A program made the translations under genes and the position numbers. A stretch of 64,000 nucleotides of DNA. It comes from Nonomuraea zeae. Lineage in GTDB: Bacteria > Actinomycetota > Actinomycetes > Streptosporangiales > Streptosporangiaceae. Position 1 is the first letter of the stretch, and each line of letters begins with the position of its first letter. Where the stretch lies: NCBI RefSeq assembly GCF_005889725.1, contig NZ_VCKX01000011.1, positions 1-64,000 on the forward strand, read 5' to 3'. Positions 57,664-64,000 of this stretch are shown piece by piece. Below the pieces are notes generated by a model that did not search any database, was not told the origin of the DNA, and worked only from the letters and a program-made list of their open reading frames with translations.

Positions 57664-58592
57664 CGTGCCGCCTCCGCCTGCTTGCCCCCGGCGCTGCCGG
57701 CCGCACGGTCGTAATGCCGCAGGAACAGCTCCTCCAGCGTCGGCGGCCGGCTGACCAGGCTGCGCACGCCCGCCGTGGTGAGGTGACGCAGCGCCGCGTC
57801 CAGCGCGGCGGCGTCGACGCTGAACCGCACCCGGCCGCCGTCGGCCCGCAGGCCGTGCACGCCTGGCAGGCCGGCCAGCCCGTCCGGCGATCCGGCCAGC
57901 TCGGCCTCGATGGAGGTGCGGGTGAGGTGGCGCAGCTCGGCCATGGTGCCGGACTCCACGGTACGGCCGTCGCGGATGATGGTGACCCGGTCGCAGAGCG
58001 CTTCGACCTCGGAGAGGATGTGGCTGGACAGCAGCACCGTACGGTCGCCCGCGCGCTGCGCCTCCTGGATCGTCTGCCGGAAGACCTCTTCCATCAGGGG
58101 GTCGAGGCCGGAGGTGGGTTCGTCGAGTATGAGGAGTTCGGCGTCGGAGGACAGCGCGGCGATCAGGGCCACCTTCTGGCGGTTGCCCTTGGAGTAGGTG
58201 CGGCCCTTCTTGCGCGGGTCGAGGTCGAAGCGTTCGATCAGCTCGTCCCGGCGCCGCCGGTCCAGGCCCCCGCGCAGCCGGCCGAGCAGGTCGATGGCCT
58301 CGCCGCCGGACAGGTTGGGCCACAGGGTGACGTCGCCGGGCACGTACGCCAGGCGGCGGTGCAGCTCGGCGGCCTGTGTCCAGGGGTCGCCGCCGAGCAG
58401 CCGGGCGGTGCCCGCGTCGGGGCGCATCAGGCCCAGCAGGATCCTGAGCGTGGTGCTCTTGCCCGCGCCGTTGGGTCCGAGGAAGCCGTGCACCTCGCCG
58501 ATCCGCACGACGAGGTCGAGGCCGTTCAGTGCCCGGGCCGGGCCGAACGACTTGACCAGTCCGGCCACGGTGATGGCATCGGTCTCAGTCAT
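57660..58592 (-). CDS. ABC exporter ATP-binding protein
   Basis: A 310-residue ATPase with Walker A '[20 protein letters not shown]', Q-loop '[12 protein letters not shown]' (the usual Gln replaced by Pro-Gly), signature '[15 protein letters not shown]' (variant of LSGGQ), Walker B '[15 protein letters not shown]' and switch '[14 protein letters not shown]'. The C-terminal 80 residues are the small extra domain common to DrrA-like exporters ('[13 protein letters not shown]'). Start ATG 58592 overlaps the TetR stop; its stop overlaps the permease ATG. Confidence 0.93.
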   Translation of the reverse strand: MTETDAITVAGLVKSFGPARALNGLDLVVRIGEVHGFLGPNGAGKSTTLRILLGLMRPDAGTARLLGGDPWTQAAELHRRLAYVPGDVTLWPNLSGGEAIDLLGRLRGGLDRRRRDELIERFDLDPRKKGRTYSKGNRQKVALIAALSSDAELLILDEPTSGLDPLMEEVFRQTIQEAQRAGDRTVLLSSHILSEVEALCDRVTIIRDGRTVESGTMAELRHLTRTSIEAELAGSPDGLAGLPGVHGLRADGGRVRFSVDAAALDAALRHLTTAGVRSLVSRPPTLEELFLRHYDRAAGSAGGKQAEAAR

Positions 58593-59278
58593 GAGGGGTT
58601 TCCTTGCGTCGGGGTCTCCCAGGCGGCCCGGGCGGCCTTGAGCATCGTGTCGTCCGCGTACATCCCGCGGGTGTAGAGCTCGAGCATGGGCAGCCCGATG
58701 CGCCGCAGCACGTCGGGGCCCATCCGCTCGAAACCGAGCGCCCGCGTCAGGGCCGGCGCCATGGTCAGCGTGGCGAGGCTGACCAGCACGTTGAGCACGG
58801 CCAGCGCCCGCAGGTCCGAGGAGGGGTGCATCGAGCCGTCGGCGATCCCGGCGCCGAAGAGCTCCTCGGTCTCCGCCACCAGCGTGTTGACGAACGTGGT
58901 GGCCGCGGAGGTGTCCTCCTCGATCGCGCGCACCATGTACCGCACGTGGAGGCCGTATTCCTCCGGGTCCGCGAGGTATTCGCGGGACAGGTCCTGTACG
59001 CCGGTCGAGCCGGCGGCGGTCCGGGATCTTCGCACCAGTATCCGCAGGACGTGGTCGTCACAGACGCTCCGCAGATTCTCCTTGCTGCCGAAGTGGCGGA
59101 TGATCAGCGCGGCGCTCACCCCTGCGGTGGCCGCGACGGCGCGCAAGTTCGTCTTCTGGAAGCCGTCGCGGGCGAAGTGCGCGACGGCGGCGTTGCGGAT
59201 CTTGGCCTGGGCGGTCAGATCCGCCGAATGGGCTGAACACACGTTTACCATAGTAAACACATGTTCACCGATGGGCAA
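58589..59278 (-). CDS. TetR family repressor of the ABC exporter
   Basis: A 229-residue regulator in the longest frame; an ATG at 59251 ([19 protein letters not shown]) is equally likely as start. The helix-turn-helix is '[43 protein letters not shown]' in parts. The ligand domain includes '[22 protein letters not shown]' and '[22 protein letters not shown]'. A perfect GTTTAC-CATA-GTAAAC palindrome covers the 59251 start, so it probably represses its own operon with the exporter genes. Confidence 0.9.
   Translation of the reverse strand: MPIGEHVFTMVNVCSAHSADLTAQAKIRNAAVAHFARDGFQKTNLRAVAATAGVSAALIIRHFGSKENLRSVCDDHVLRILVRRSRTAAGSTGVQDLSREYLADPEEYGLHVRYMVRAIEEDTSAATTFVNTLVAETEELFGAGIADGSMHPSSDLRALAVLNVLVSLATLTMAPALTRALGFERMGPDVLRRIGLPMLELYTRGMYADDTMLKAARAAWETPTQGNPS
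59243..59258. promoter_or_regulatory. TetR operator palindrome
   Basis: GTTTAC-CATA-GTAAAC, perfect 6-4-6, at the 5' end of the TetR gene. Half sites resemble the centre (AGTAAA/TTTACT) of the 59597-59627 palindrome, hinting that one regulator reads both. Confidence 0.6.
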
Positions 59279-59280
59279 TC

Positions 59281-59314
59281 AGGCGTGGTCCGGAAAGGCC
59301 CCCGGACCACGCCT
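59281..59314. terminator. Terminator of the small secreted protein gene
   Basis: AGGCGTGGTCCGG (59281-59293) pairs perfectly with CCGGACCACGCCT (59302-59314), eight-base loop. It separates the upstream gene from the TetR operon on the same strand. Confidence 0.8.
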
Positions 59315-59336
59315 GCGTGCGGGGAAAGGGAGGGGT

Positions 59337-59570
59337 TTACCAGGGGATTTGAAGGGCCCAGACCTGGTTCGACGGGAAGCAGGTGTACCACGGCCACAGG
59401 CCGGTGCTCAGGCCCTGCTGGCCGACGTGGTGGCAACTCTCAGCGCTGGGATAGTAGCCGTAGATGCTGACCGGAGCGGATGAGGCCGTTGCACCGGCGG
59501 GGGCCGTGGCGCCGACGAGCGCGGCGAGGCCGAGGCCGGTGACGGCGAGGCGTAAAGCTGCTCTTCTCAT
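59337..59570 (-). CDS. Small secreted protein with cysteine pair
   Basis: A 77-residue protein from ATG 59570 (AGGAG five bases before). The signal peptide 'RRAALRLAVTGLGLAALVGATAPAGATA' in parts should be cleaved after an AxA site near residue 29, leaving about 48 residues: 'SIYGYYPSAESCHHVGQQG' and 'LWPWYTCFPSNQVWALQIPW' with two cysteines that can form one disulfide. It is aromatic-rich. Short exported proteins of this build are common in Streptosporangiaceae; no function is known. A 31-bp palindrome lies just upstream. Confidence 0.75.
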   Translation of the reverse strand: MRRAALRLAVTGLGLAALVGATAPAGATASSAPVSIYGYYPSAESCHHVGQQGLSTGLWPWYTCFPSNQVWALQIPW

Positions 59571-59596
59571 AAGTCTCCTCACCTGCGAATTCAGGC

Positions 59597-59627
59597 GTAA
59601 CTATTAGTAAATTTTACTAATAGTTAC
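59597..59627. promoter_or_regulatory. Perfect 31-bp palindrome upstream of small secreted protein
   Basis: Fifteen-base arms 59597-59611 and 59613-59627 are exact reverse complements around T612; the arm is GTAACTATTAGTAAA. It is strikingly AT-rich in a GC-rich genome and lies 27 bases upstream of the start at 59570, where a repressor would block transcription. A terminator for an incoming transcript is less likely. Confidence 0.7.
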
Positions 59628-59728
59628 TTGTCGCACAAGGTCCATTCAGACGGGGAGCTCGGGGGGTGGGCAACTGGTAGGCACCGCCAGGAAGGCCGGC
59701 CGGCGGTCGGGCCCGCGACGTGGCCGGG

Positions 59729-61105
59729 TCAGCCGACCCAGACGGTCTTGAGGTTGCAGAACTCGCGGATGCCGTGGGCGGCGAGCTCGCGCCCGTAGCC
59801 TGAGCGCTTGGTCCCGCCGAACGGCAGCTGGGGGTAGGAGGTCGTCTTGCCGTTGATGAAGACCTGCCCGGCGTCCAGGTCGGAGATGAAGCGTTCCTGT
59901 TCCACTTCGTCGTCGGTCCAGGCGTTGGATCCCAGCCCGAAGGTGGTGGCGTTGGCGATCTCCAGGGCCTGGTCGATGTCCGCCACCCGGTACAGCGAGG
60001 CGACCGGGCCGAACACTTCCTCCAGGTAGATGCGCATGTCGCGGGTGATGTCGGTGATCACCGTCGGCGGGTAGAACCAGCCGGGCCCGTCCGGCCGCCG
60101 CCCGCCGCACAACACGGTGGCTCCGGCGGAGACGGCATCCTCGACGATCTCCTCGATGTCGGCCCGGCCCTGCTCGGTGGCCACCGGCCCGACGTCGGTG
60201 GATTCCTCGAAGGGGTCGCCGACCGTCAGCTCGCGCATGCGCGAGACGAACCGGTCGGTGAAGGCGTCGAAGACGTCGGCGTGCACGATGAACCGCTTGG
60301 CCGCGATGCAGGACTGCCCGTTGTTCTGCACCCGCGCCTCCACCGCGGTCGCGGCGCAGCGATCCAGATCCGCCGAGGGCATCACGATGAACGGGTCGCT
60401 GCCACCCAGCTCCATCACCGTGTGCTTGATCTCGTCACCACAGATCGCCGCCACCGAGCGGCCGGCCGGCTCGCTGCCGGTCAGCGTCGCGGCGACCACC
60501 CGGGGATCGCGCAGGATCGACTCCACCCGCCGGGAGGAGATCAGCAACGTCTGGAAGCAGCCTTCCGGGAACCCGCCGCGGCGGAAGACATCCTGGAGGT
60601 AAAGCGCGCACTGCGGCACGTTGGAGGCGTGCTTGAGCAGCGCGACGTTGCCGGCCATCAGCGCCGGTGCGGCGAACCGCATCACCTGCCACATCGGGAA
60701 GTTCCACGGCATCACCGCCAGCACCGGGCCCAGCGGCTGATAGCGCCCCAGGGCGCGCACGGCCCCGACCTGCGACGGGTCGGCCAGCGGCTCGTCGGCC
60801 AGGAATTCGGCCGCGTGGTCGGCGTAGTACCGCATGCCGTGGACGCATTTGAGCGCCTCCGCCCGGGCCGAGGCCACCGTCTTGCCCATCTCGGTGGTCA
60901 TGAGCTCCGCGGAGAGGTCGGCCTCTTTCTCGAACAGGTCGGCGGTGGCGTGCATGCGCCCGGCCCGCTCCTCGAAGCTGGTGGTGCGGTAGGTCTGCCA
61001 TCGGTCGAACGCGAGGCCGATCTTCTGCCGCAGCTCGGTCTCGCTCAACTCTTCGAACGTCTTGACGGCCTCCCCGGTCGTGGGGTTGATCGTGGCGATG
61101 GCCAT
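59729..61105 (-). CDS. NAD(P)-dependent succinate-semialdehyde dehydrogenase-type enzyme
   Basis: A 458-residue aldehyde dehydrogenase from ATG 61105 (MAIATINPTTGEAVKTF), preferred over an upstream start because of GGAG spacing and the family N-terminus. The cofactor segment is 'VMPWNFPMWQVMRFAAPALMAGNV', the catalytic Glu is in 'VMELGGSDPFIV', the nucleophile Cys in 'NNGQSCIAAKRFIVH', and 'LEEVFGPVASLYR' is the second Glu motif. This is the pattern of the NAD-dependent succinate-semialdehyde dehydrogenase subfamily (gabD-like, short form near 455 residues). No gabT is next to it, so the pathway is unassigned. Confidence 0.92.
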   Translation of the reverse strand: MAIATINPTTGEAVKTFEELSETELRQKIGLAFDRWQTYRTTSFEERAGRMHATADLFEKEADLSAELMTTEMGKTVASARAEALKCVHGMRYYADHAAEFLADEPLADPSQVGAVRALGRYQPLGPVLAVMPWNFPMWQVMRFAAPALMAGNVALLKHASNVPQCALYLQDVFRRGGFPEGCFQTLLISSRRVESILRDPRVVAATLTGSEPAGRSVAAICGDEIKHTVMELGGSDPFIVMPSADLDRCAATAVEARVQNNGQSCIAAKRFIVHADVFDAFTDRFVSRMRELTVGDPFEESTDVGPVATEQGRADIEEIVEDAVSAGATVLCGGRRPDGPGWFYPPTVITDITRDMRIYLEEVFGPVASLYRVADIDQALEIANATTFGLGSNAWTDDEVEQERFISDLDAGQVFINGKTTSYPQLPFGGTKRSGYGRELAAHGIREFCNLKTVWVG

Positions 61106-61287
61106 GACTGCGGGCTCCCCTCCGCTCGTCTGAGCACTCACACGGCCGGCGGCGTGACCGTCGATGGGGGAGCGCCCAGAACGGTACTTCGATTCAGCCT
61201 AGTGACGTGGTAGGGGCGCGATGCCATGGCGAGGTAACGCCTTGTCCCCCATCTGCACAAGCACTGCGACCTGGGGTTTAACCGGTT

Positions 61288-61323
61288 TCCGAGCCGGGCC
61301 CGGACTCCGAGCCGGGCCCGGAC
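61288..61323. repeat. 18-nt perfect tandem duplication
   Basis: 61288-61305 and 61306-61323 are identical and each contains the palindrome CCGGGCCCGG. It lies in the 250-base gap between the dehydrogenase start and the phosphatase stop, 33 bases after the phosphatase gene's end, and could act as its terminator. Confidence 0.55.
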
Positions 61324-61355
61324 GAGGTGCTCGTCGAACACGGGGTCACGGCGCT

Positions 61356-62066
61356 TCAGGCGCACCCCAGCCGGTCGCGTATCAGCGCCACCTCCTCGGG
61401 CCGCAGCCCGCCTCCCAGCAGGTACGGCTCCGCGCCCCCGTAGGCGCGGCGGAGATGGGCGACCGTGGCGAGCATGGTGGCCGCGGTGATCTCGGCGAAG
61501 AGGAGGACAGACCGGGGCGCGGCGACGACCTCCGGCCGCAGGAAGGTCGCGGTCAGAGCGTAGTCCGCGGCGATTTCCGCATCGGGCACCCCGGCCAGGC
61601 TCAGCGCGAGCGCCACGACGAGTCCGGTGCGGTCCCTGCCGGAGTGGCAGTGCACGAGCACGCCCCCGGCCGGGGCGCGGGCGATCGCGCCGAGCGCGGC
61701 GGCCAGGTTGGCCCGGCCTCGATCGAGGATCGCGCGGTAGATCTCCGGTAGCGACTCGCCCATCGCCTCCAGCTCGGTGTCCTCGGGTCGCAGCACCGAT
61801 ACCCGGCGGTAGACCGGCATTCCGGCCAGCGGGCTGGGATCGGCCCGTGCCTCCGCGTCGAGCCGGAGGTCGAGAACGCGGGAGACGCCGTGTGCCAGGA
61901 TCGCCTCCACGCTCTGCGCCCGCGGCCGGTCGGCGCGGAAGAGCACGCCCGCCCGGGTCGCGCCGCCCCGCTCGATGGGCAGGCCGCCCAGATCGCGCGC
62001 GTTCAGACAGCCGGGCCAGGCCACCACGCGCGCCCGCGGCGACCCCGCCGGCATGGGGCCGGTCAT
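61356..62066 (-). CDS. Tyrosine-protein phosphatase (DSP-like, bacterial)
   Basis: A 236-residue phosphatase from ATG 62066, which overlaps the hexosaminidase stop (ATGA). The P-loop is 'VLVHCHSGRDRTGLVVAL' near residue 138 (CX5R: Cys, Arg), and the general-acid region is likely 'VSVLRPEDTE'. The N-terminal 'NARDLGGLPI' is typical of the bacterial tyrosine phosphatase family (Y_phosphatase3), often acting on phosphoinositides or proteins. Translational coupling to an exo-hexosaminidase suggests a sugar-linked role, but the substrate is unknown. Confidence 0.9.
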   Translation of the reverse strand: MTGPMPAGSPRARVVAWPGCLNARDLGGLPIERGGATRAGVLFRADRPRAQSVEAILAHGVSRVLDLRLDAEARADPSPLAGMPVYRRVSVLRPEDTELEAMGESLPEIYRAILDRGRANLAAALGAIARAPAGGVLVHCHSGRDRTGLVVALALSLAGVPDAEIAADYALTATFLRPEVVAAPRSVLLFAEITAATMLATVAHLRRAYGGAEPYLLGGGLRPEEVALIRDRLGCA

Positions 62067-63676
62067 CGCCGGTCGCGGAGGTTGGCGGTCCAGGCGTCGA
62101 TGGTGGCCTGCCATTCCAGGGGGTCCTCCGGTCTGCCGGGCACGCCGGGCCGGGTCTGCCAGGGCAGCGGGCCCGGCTCGCGCCGGTACTCGACCCCGAT
62201 GGCCTCCAACCGGAGCAGGTGGGCGGTCAGGCGGCGGCGGAAGTCCGGCAGGTCCCGTCCGGGCCCGCACCACACGGTCTCGGCGAAGGCCGCCAGGCGC
62301 GGGAAGGCCATGTAGTCAAGGTGCCGGTTGGAGTCGATCAGCTCGGTCCACATCCCGCACTGCGCCCCCAGGACCCGATCGGCCGCCGGGTCGCCGCGCA
62401 GCTCCTCCGGGACGGGCTCGAAGGCGTAGGCGTCGTCGAGGGTCAGCACGGTCCCGAACGGCACCGGTTCGTCGGCCCGCTCGCTCTGCCGGTAGTCGAA
62501 GTAGGCGGCGGTGTTGGAGCAGTTGACGACATCGTGCCCGGCCCGCGCGGCGGCCACCGCGCCCAGGTCGGCCCGCCAGGCGGCGACGACCGCGCCCGGC
62601 GCGAGCCCGCCCTCCAGGATCTCGTCCCAGCCCAGCAGCCGCCGCCCGCGCGCGGCGAAGTACTCGTCGAACTGGTGGATGAACCAGCTCTGCAGCTCGT
62701 CCTCGTCGCGCAGTCCCAGCTCACGGATGCGGCGCCGGGCCGCGGGGCTGTCGCGCCACTGATCCTTGGGGCACTCGTCCCCGCCCACGCACACGTACGG
62801 GCTCGGGAACAGCTCCAGCACCTCGTCGAAGACGTTCTTGAAGAACGCGATCGTGGCGTCCTCCACGTTCAGCACGTTGACGCTGACTCCCCAGGTGGTG
62901 CCCACCTCCAGGGCGGTGTCGAGGTTGCCCAGCTCGGGGTAGGCCGCGATGGCCGACTGGGTGTGCCCGGGCAGGTCGATCTCGGGCACGACGGCGATGT
63001 GGCGTCGGGCGGCGTAGGCGACGATCTCGCGGATGTCGTCCTGGGTGTAGTAGCCGCCGTGCGGGCGGCCGTCCATCTCGCCCATCCAGCCGATCTGGCT
63101 CTCCTTGCGCCAGCCGCCCACCTCGGTCAGCCGCGGATAGCGCTTGATCTCGATGCGCCAGCCCTGGTCGTCGGTCAGGTGCAGGTGCAGGACGTTCAGC
63201 TTGTGCAGGGCCATCAGGTCGATGAAGCGCAGCAGGTCGGCCTTGGTCATGAAGTGCCGGGCCACGTCCAGGATCACGCCGCGCCACCCGAAGCGCGGCC
63301 GATCCTCCACGCGTACGGCCGGCAGCTCCAGGGGCCCGCCGATCGCCGCCCGGCGGAAGGCGACGGGCGGCATGAGCTGCCGGAACGTCTGCGCCCCGTA
63401 GAAGGCGCCCGCCGCTCCCCCGGCCTCGATCTCGACCCCGTCCGCCGCCACGGTCAGCCGGTAGGCCTCGGGCGGCAGGCCGTCGTCGATCCCGAGGGCG
63501 ATCGTTCCCGCGCCCGGCCGGCCGGGGAGCAGCTCACCGCCGGTGACGGGGGTGAGCTCTCCGCGGAGCCAGGCCGCCACCTCCCGGAGCGCGGGCTCGG
63601 CGGTGAGTGCCGTCTCCTGGTCCAGGACGAAGCGGCCGGGCCGGTTCTCGAACTGCGCGGGCTTGGGAACGATCAT
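62063..63676 (-). CDS. Beta-N-acetylhexosaminidase, glycoside hydrolase family 20
   Basis: A 537-residue enzyme from ATG 63676 (AGGAG upstream; a TTG one codon earlier is the other choice). The N-terminal GH20b domain runs to about 130 ('IALGIDDGLPPEAYRL', 'GAFYGAQTFRQLMP'). The barrel starts 'RFGWRGVILDVARHFM' and includes 'LHLHLTDDQGWRIEI', 'VVPEIDLPGHTQSAIAAYPEL' in parts, and the catalytic Asp-Glu in 'VCVGGDECPKDQW' near residue 300. It removes terminal GlcNAc/GalNAc by substrate-assisted catalysis. No signal peptide is visible, so it may act on imported chitobiose-like sugars. Coupled to the phosphatase. Confidence 0.94.
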   Translation of the reverse strand: MIVPKPAQFENRPGRFVLDQETALTAEPALREVAAWLRGELTPVTGGELLPGRPGAGTIALGIDDGLPPEAYRLTVAADGVEIEAGGAAGAFYGAQTFRQLMPPVAFRRAAIGGPLELPAVRVEDRPRFGWRGVILDVARHFMTKADLLRFIDLMALHKLNVLHLHLTDDQGWRIEIKRYPRLTEVGGWRKESQIGWMGEMDGRPHGGYYTQDDIREIVAYAARRHIAVVPEIDLPGHTQSAIAAYPELGNLDTALEVGTTWGVSVNVLNVEDATIAFFKNVFDEVLELFPSPYVCVGGDECPKDQWRDSPAARRRIRELGLRDEDELQSWFIHQFDEYFAARGRRLLGWDEILEGGLAPGAVVAAWRADLGAVAAARAGHDVVNCSNTAAYFDYRQSERADEPVPFGTVLTLDDAYAFEPVPEELRGDPAADRVLGAQCGMWTELIDSNRHLDYMAFPRLAAFAETVWCGPGRDLPDFRRRLTAHLLRLEAIGVEYRREPGPLPWQTRPGVPGRPEDPLEWQATIDAWTANLRDRR

Positions 63677-63688
63677 CAAGTGGGTCTC

Positions 63689-64000
63689 CTAGGAGCAGGT
63701 GATGGTGGCATCGCCGAAGTCGGCGTGGTCCGAGGTGGCGTTGTCGCCGCCGTTGGTGACGACCAGCCGGACGTACCGAGCGCCCTTGACGTCGGCGGTG
63801 ACCTTCCTCGCGGGTTGGGCGCCGGTGACGATGCCGGAGTGGGCGGCTCGCCCGCCGTCGGTCCAGACCTCCAGATCGACCGAGCCGGCATCGCCCGTCT
63901 CGTCGTCGACCCCGGCCTGGAAGGAGATCGTCGAGCAGCGGCCGGCGGTGTAGAGCTCGATCTCGGCCGGCGCGTGGGTGCCGAGCCCCTTGGCGTACCG
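63689..64000 (-). CDS. NPCBM/NEW2 domain protein, C-terminal part
   Basis: The last 103 residues of a larger protein cut by the right edge. 'YAKGLGTHAPAEIELYTAG' opens an NPCBM domain, 'GVDDETGDAGSVDLEVWTDG' and 'VTADVKGARYVRLVVTNGG' complete its beta sandwich, and it ends 'HADFGDATITCS'. NPCBM domains bind carbohydrate and sit at the C-terminus of secreted glycoside hydrolases such as alpha-galactosidases. It lies just upstream of the GH20 gene on the same strand (12-base gap), so a carbohydrate-degrading operon is likely. Confidence 0.85.
   Translation of the reverse strand, partial: RYAKGLGTHAPAEIELYTAGRCSTISFQAGVDDETGDAGSVDLEVWTDGGRAAHSGIVTGAQPARKVTADVKGARYVRLVVTNGGDNATSDHADFGDATITCS

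Noticed and set aside
1-64000. CRISPR array
   Set aside because: No set of regularly spaced 25-40-nt repeats and no cas genes were seen. The repeats found are att copies, a dyad, two leader copies and short tandems.

Overview
The window is high-GC actinomycete DNA. A WhiB-like protein, an AIM24 protein, an SSB ending in KPPF, Ser/Thr kinase-DUF4328 and SigE-type sigma factors, and a pSAM2-like integrative element all suggest a filamentous actinobacterium, plausibly Streptosporangiaceae (Nonomuraea-like). The family assignment is inference from gene content.

Layout. 1-1161 is chromosomal (AIM24 gene cut by the window edge, then a single-domain response regulator). A tRNA-Arg(CCG) at 1244-1315 is the insertion site of a composite mobile region running to 27755. 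The 42-nt 3' end of the tRNA (1275-1316) is repeated perfectly at 27714-27755, directly before a strong terminator that is probably the original tRNA terminator, and with four mismatches at 22245-22286. I read this as two elements in tandem. The first, 1316-22245, is an actinomycete integrative conjugative element (AICE) with integrase, excisionase, DUF3631 replication ATPase, prim-pol, SSB, FtsK/TraB translocase, DUF2637 protein, WhiB, a TPR regulator and two GntR regulators. The second, 22286-27714, has no integrase of its own and looks like a cis-mobilizable element (CIME) using the same att and arm-site grammar.

All three cargo modules in the composite look like genome-conflict systems. 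Next to the left att is an orphan reverse transcriptase followed by an HNH protein (1956-4739). Next to the right end of the AICE is an AAA+ ATPase with a DUF6414 partner (19243-21839). Filling the CIME are a Crp-like cyclic-nucleotide regulator, a nucleotidyl-cyclase-like protein, a P-loop NTPase with helical repeats, a helical protein and a convergent three-TM protein of the Pycsar effector (PycTM) type (22476-27497). The first two modules are visibly more AT-rich than the backbone. The third is the best candidate for an undescribed system: a Pycsar-like signalling module with extra NTPase and regulator parts.

27797-33050 is a scar zone: integrase and DUF6262 remnants, an MFS exporter with a divergent AraC regulator, a broken transposase, and MazG and hydrolase fragments. 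33081-40849 is ordered catabolic DNA: DUF47/PiT phosphate transport, a ROK regulator, and a divergent operon of Gfo/Idh/MocA oxidoreductase, ABC sugar-type importer without ATPase, and a Tat-exported endonuclease/exonuclease/phosphatase-fold enzyme. 40861-42732 holds an SGNH hydrolase pseudogene cut by IS256 and IS3 remnants.

43580-64000 is ordinary accessory chromosome: kinase, isochorismatase, NTF2-like protein, ECF sigma factor with SnoaL-like tail, LysR regulator divergent from an EamA-GntR fusion, SbmA/BacA-type ABC protein, SigE-family sigma factor with a membrane-anchored NMT1-like partner, a TetR-controlled ABC exporter, a small secreted protein, succinate-semialdehyde dehydrogenase-like enzyme, and a phosphatase-hexosaminidase-NPCBM operon running off the right edge.
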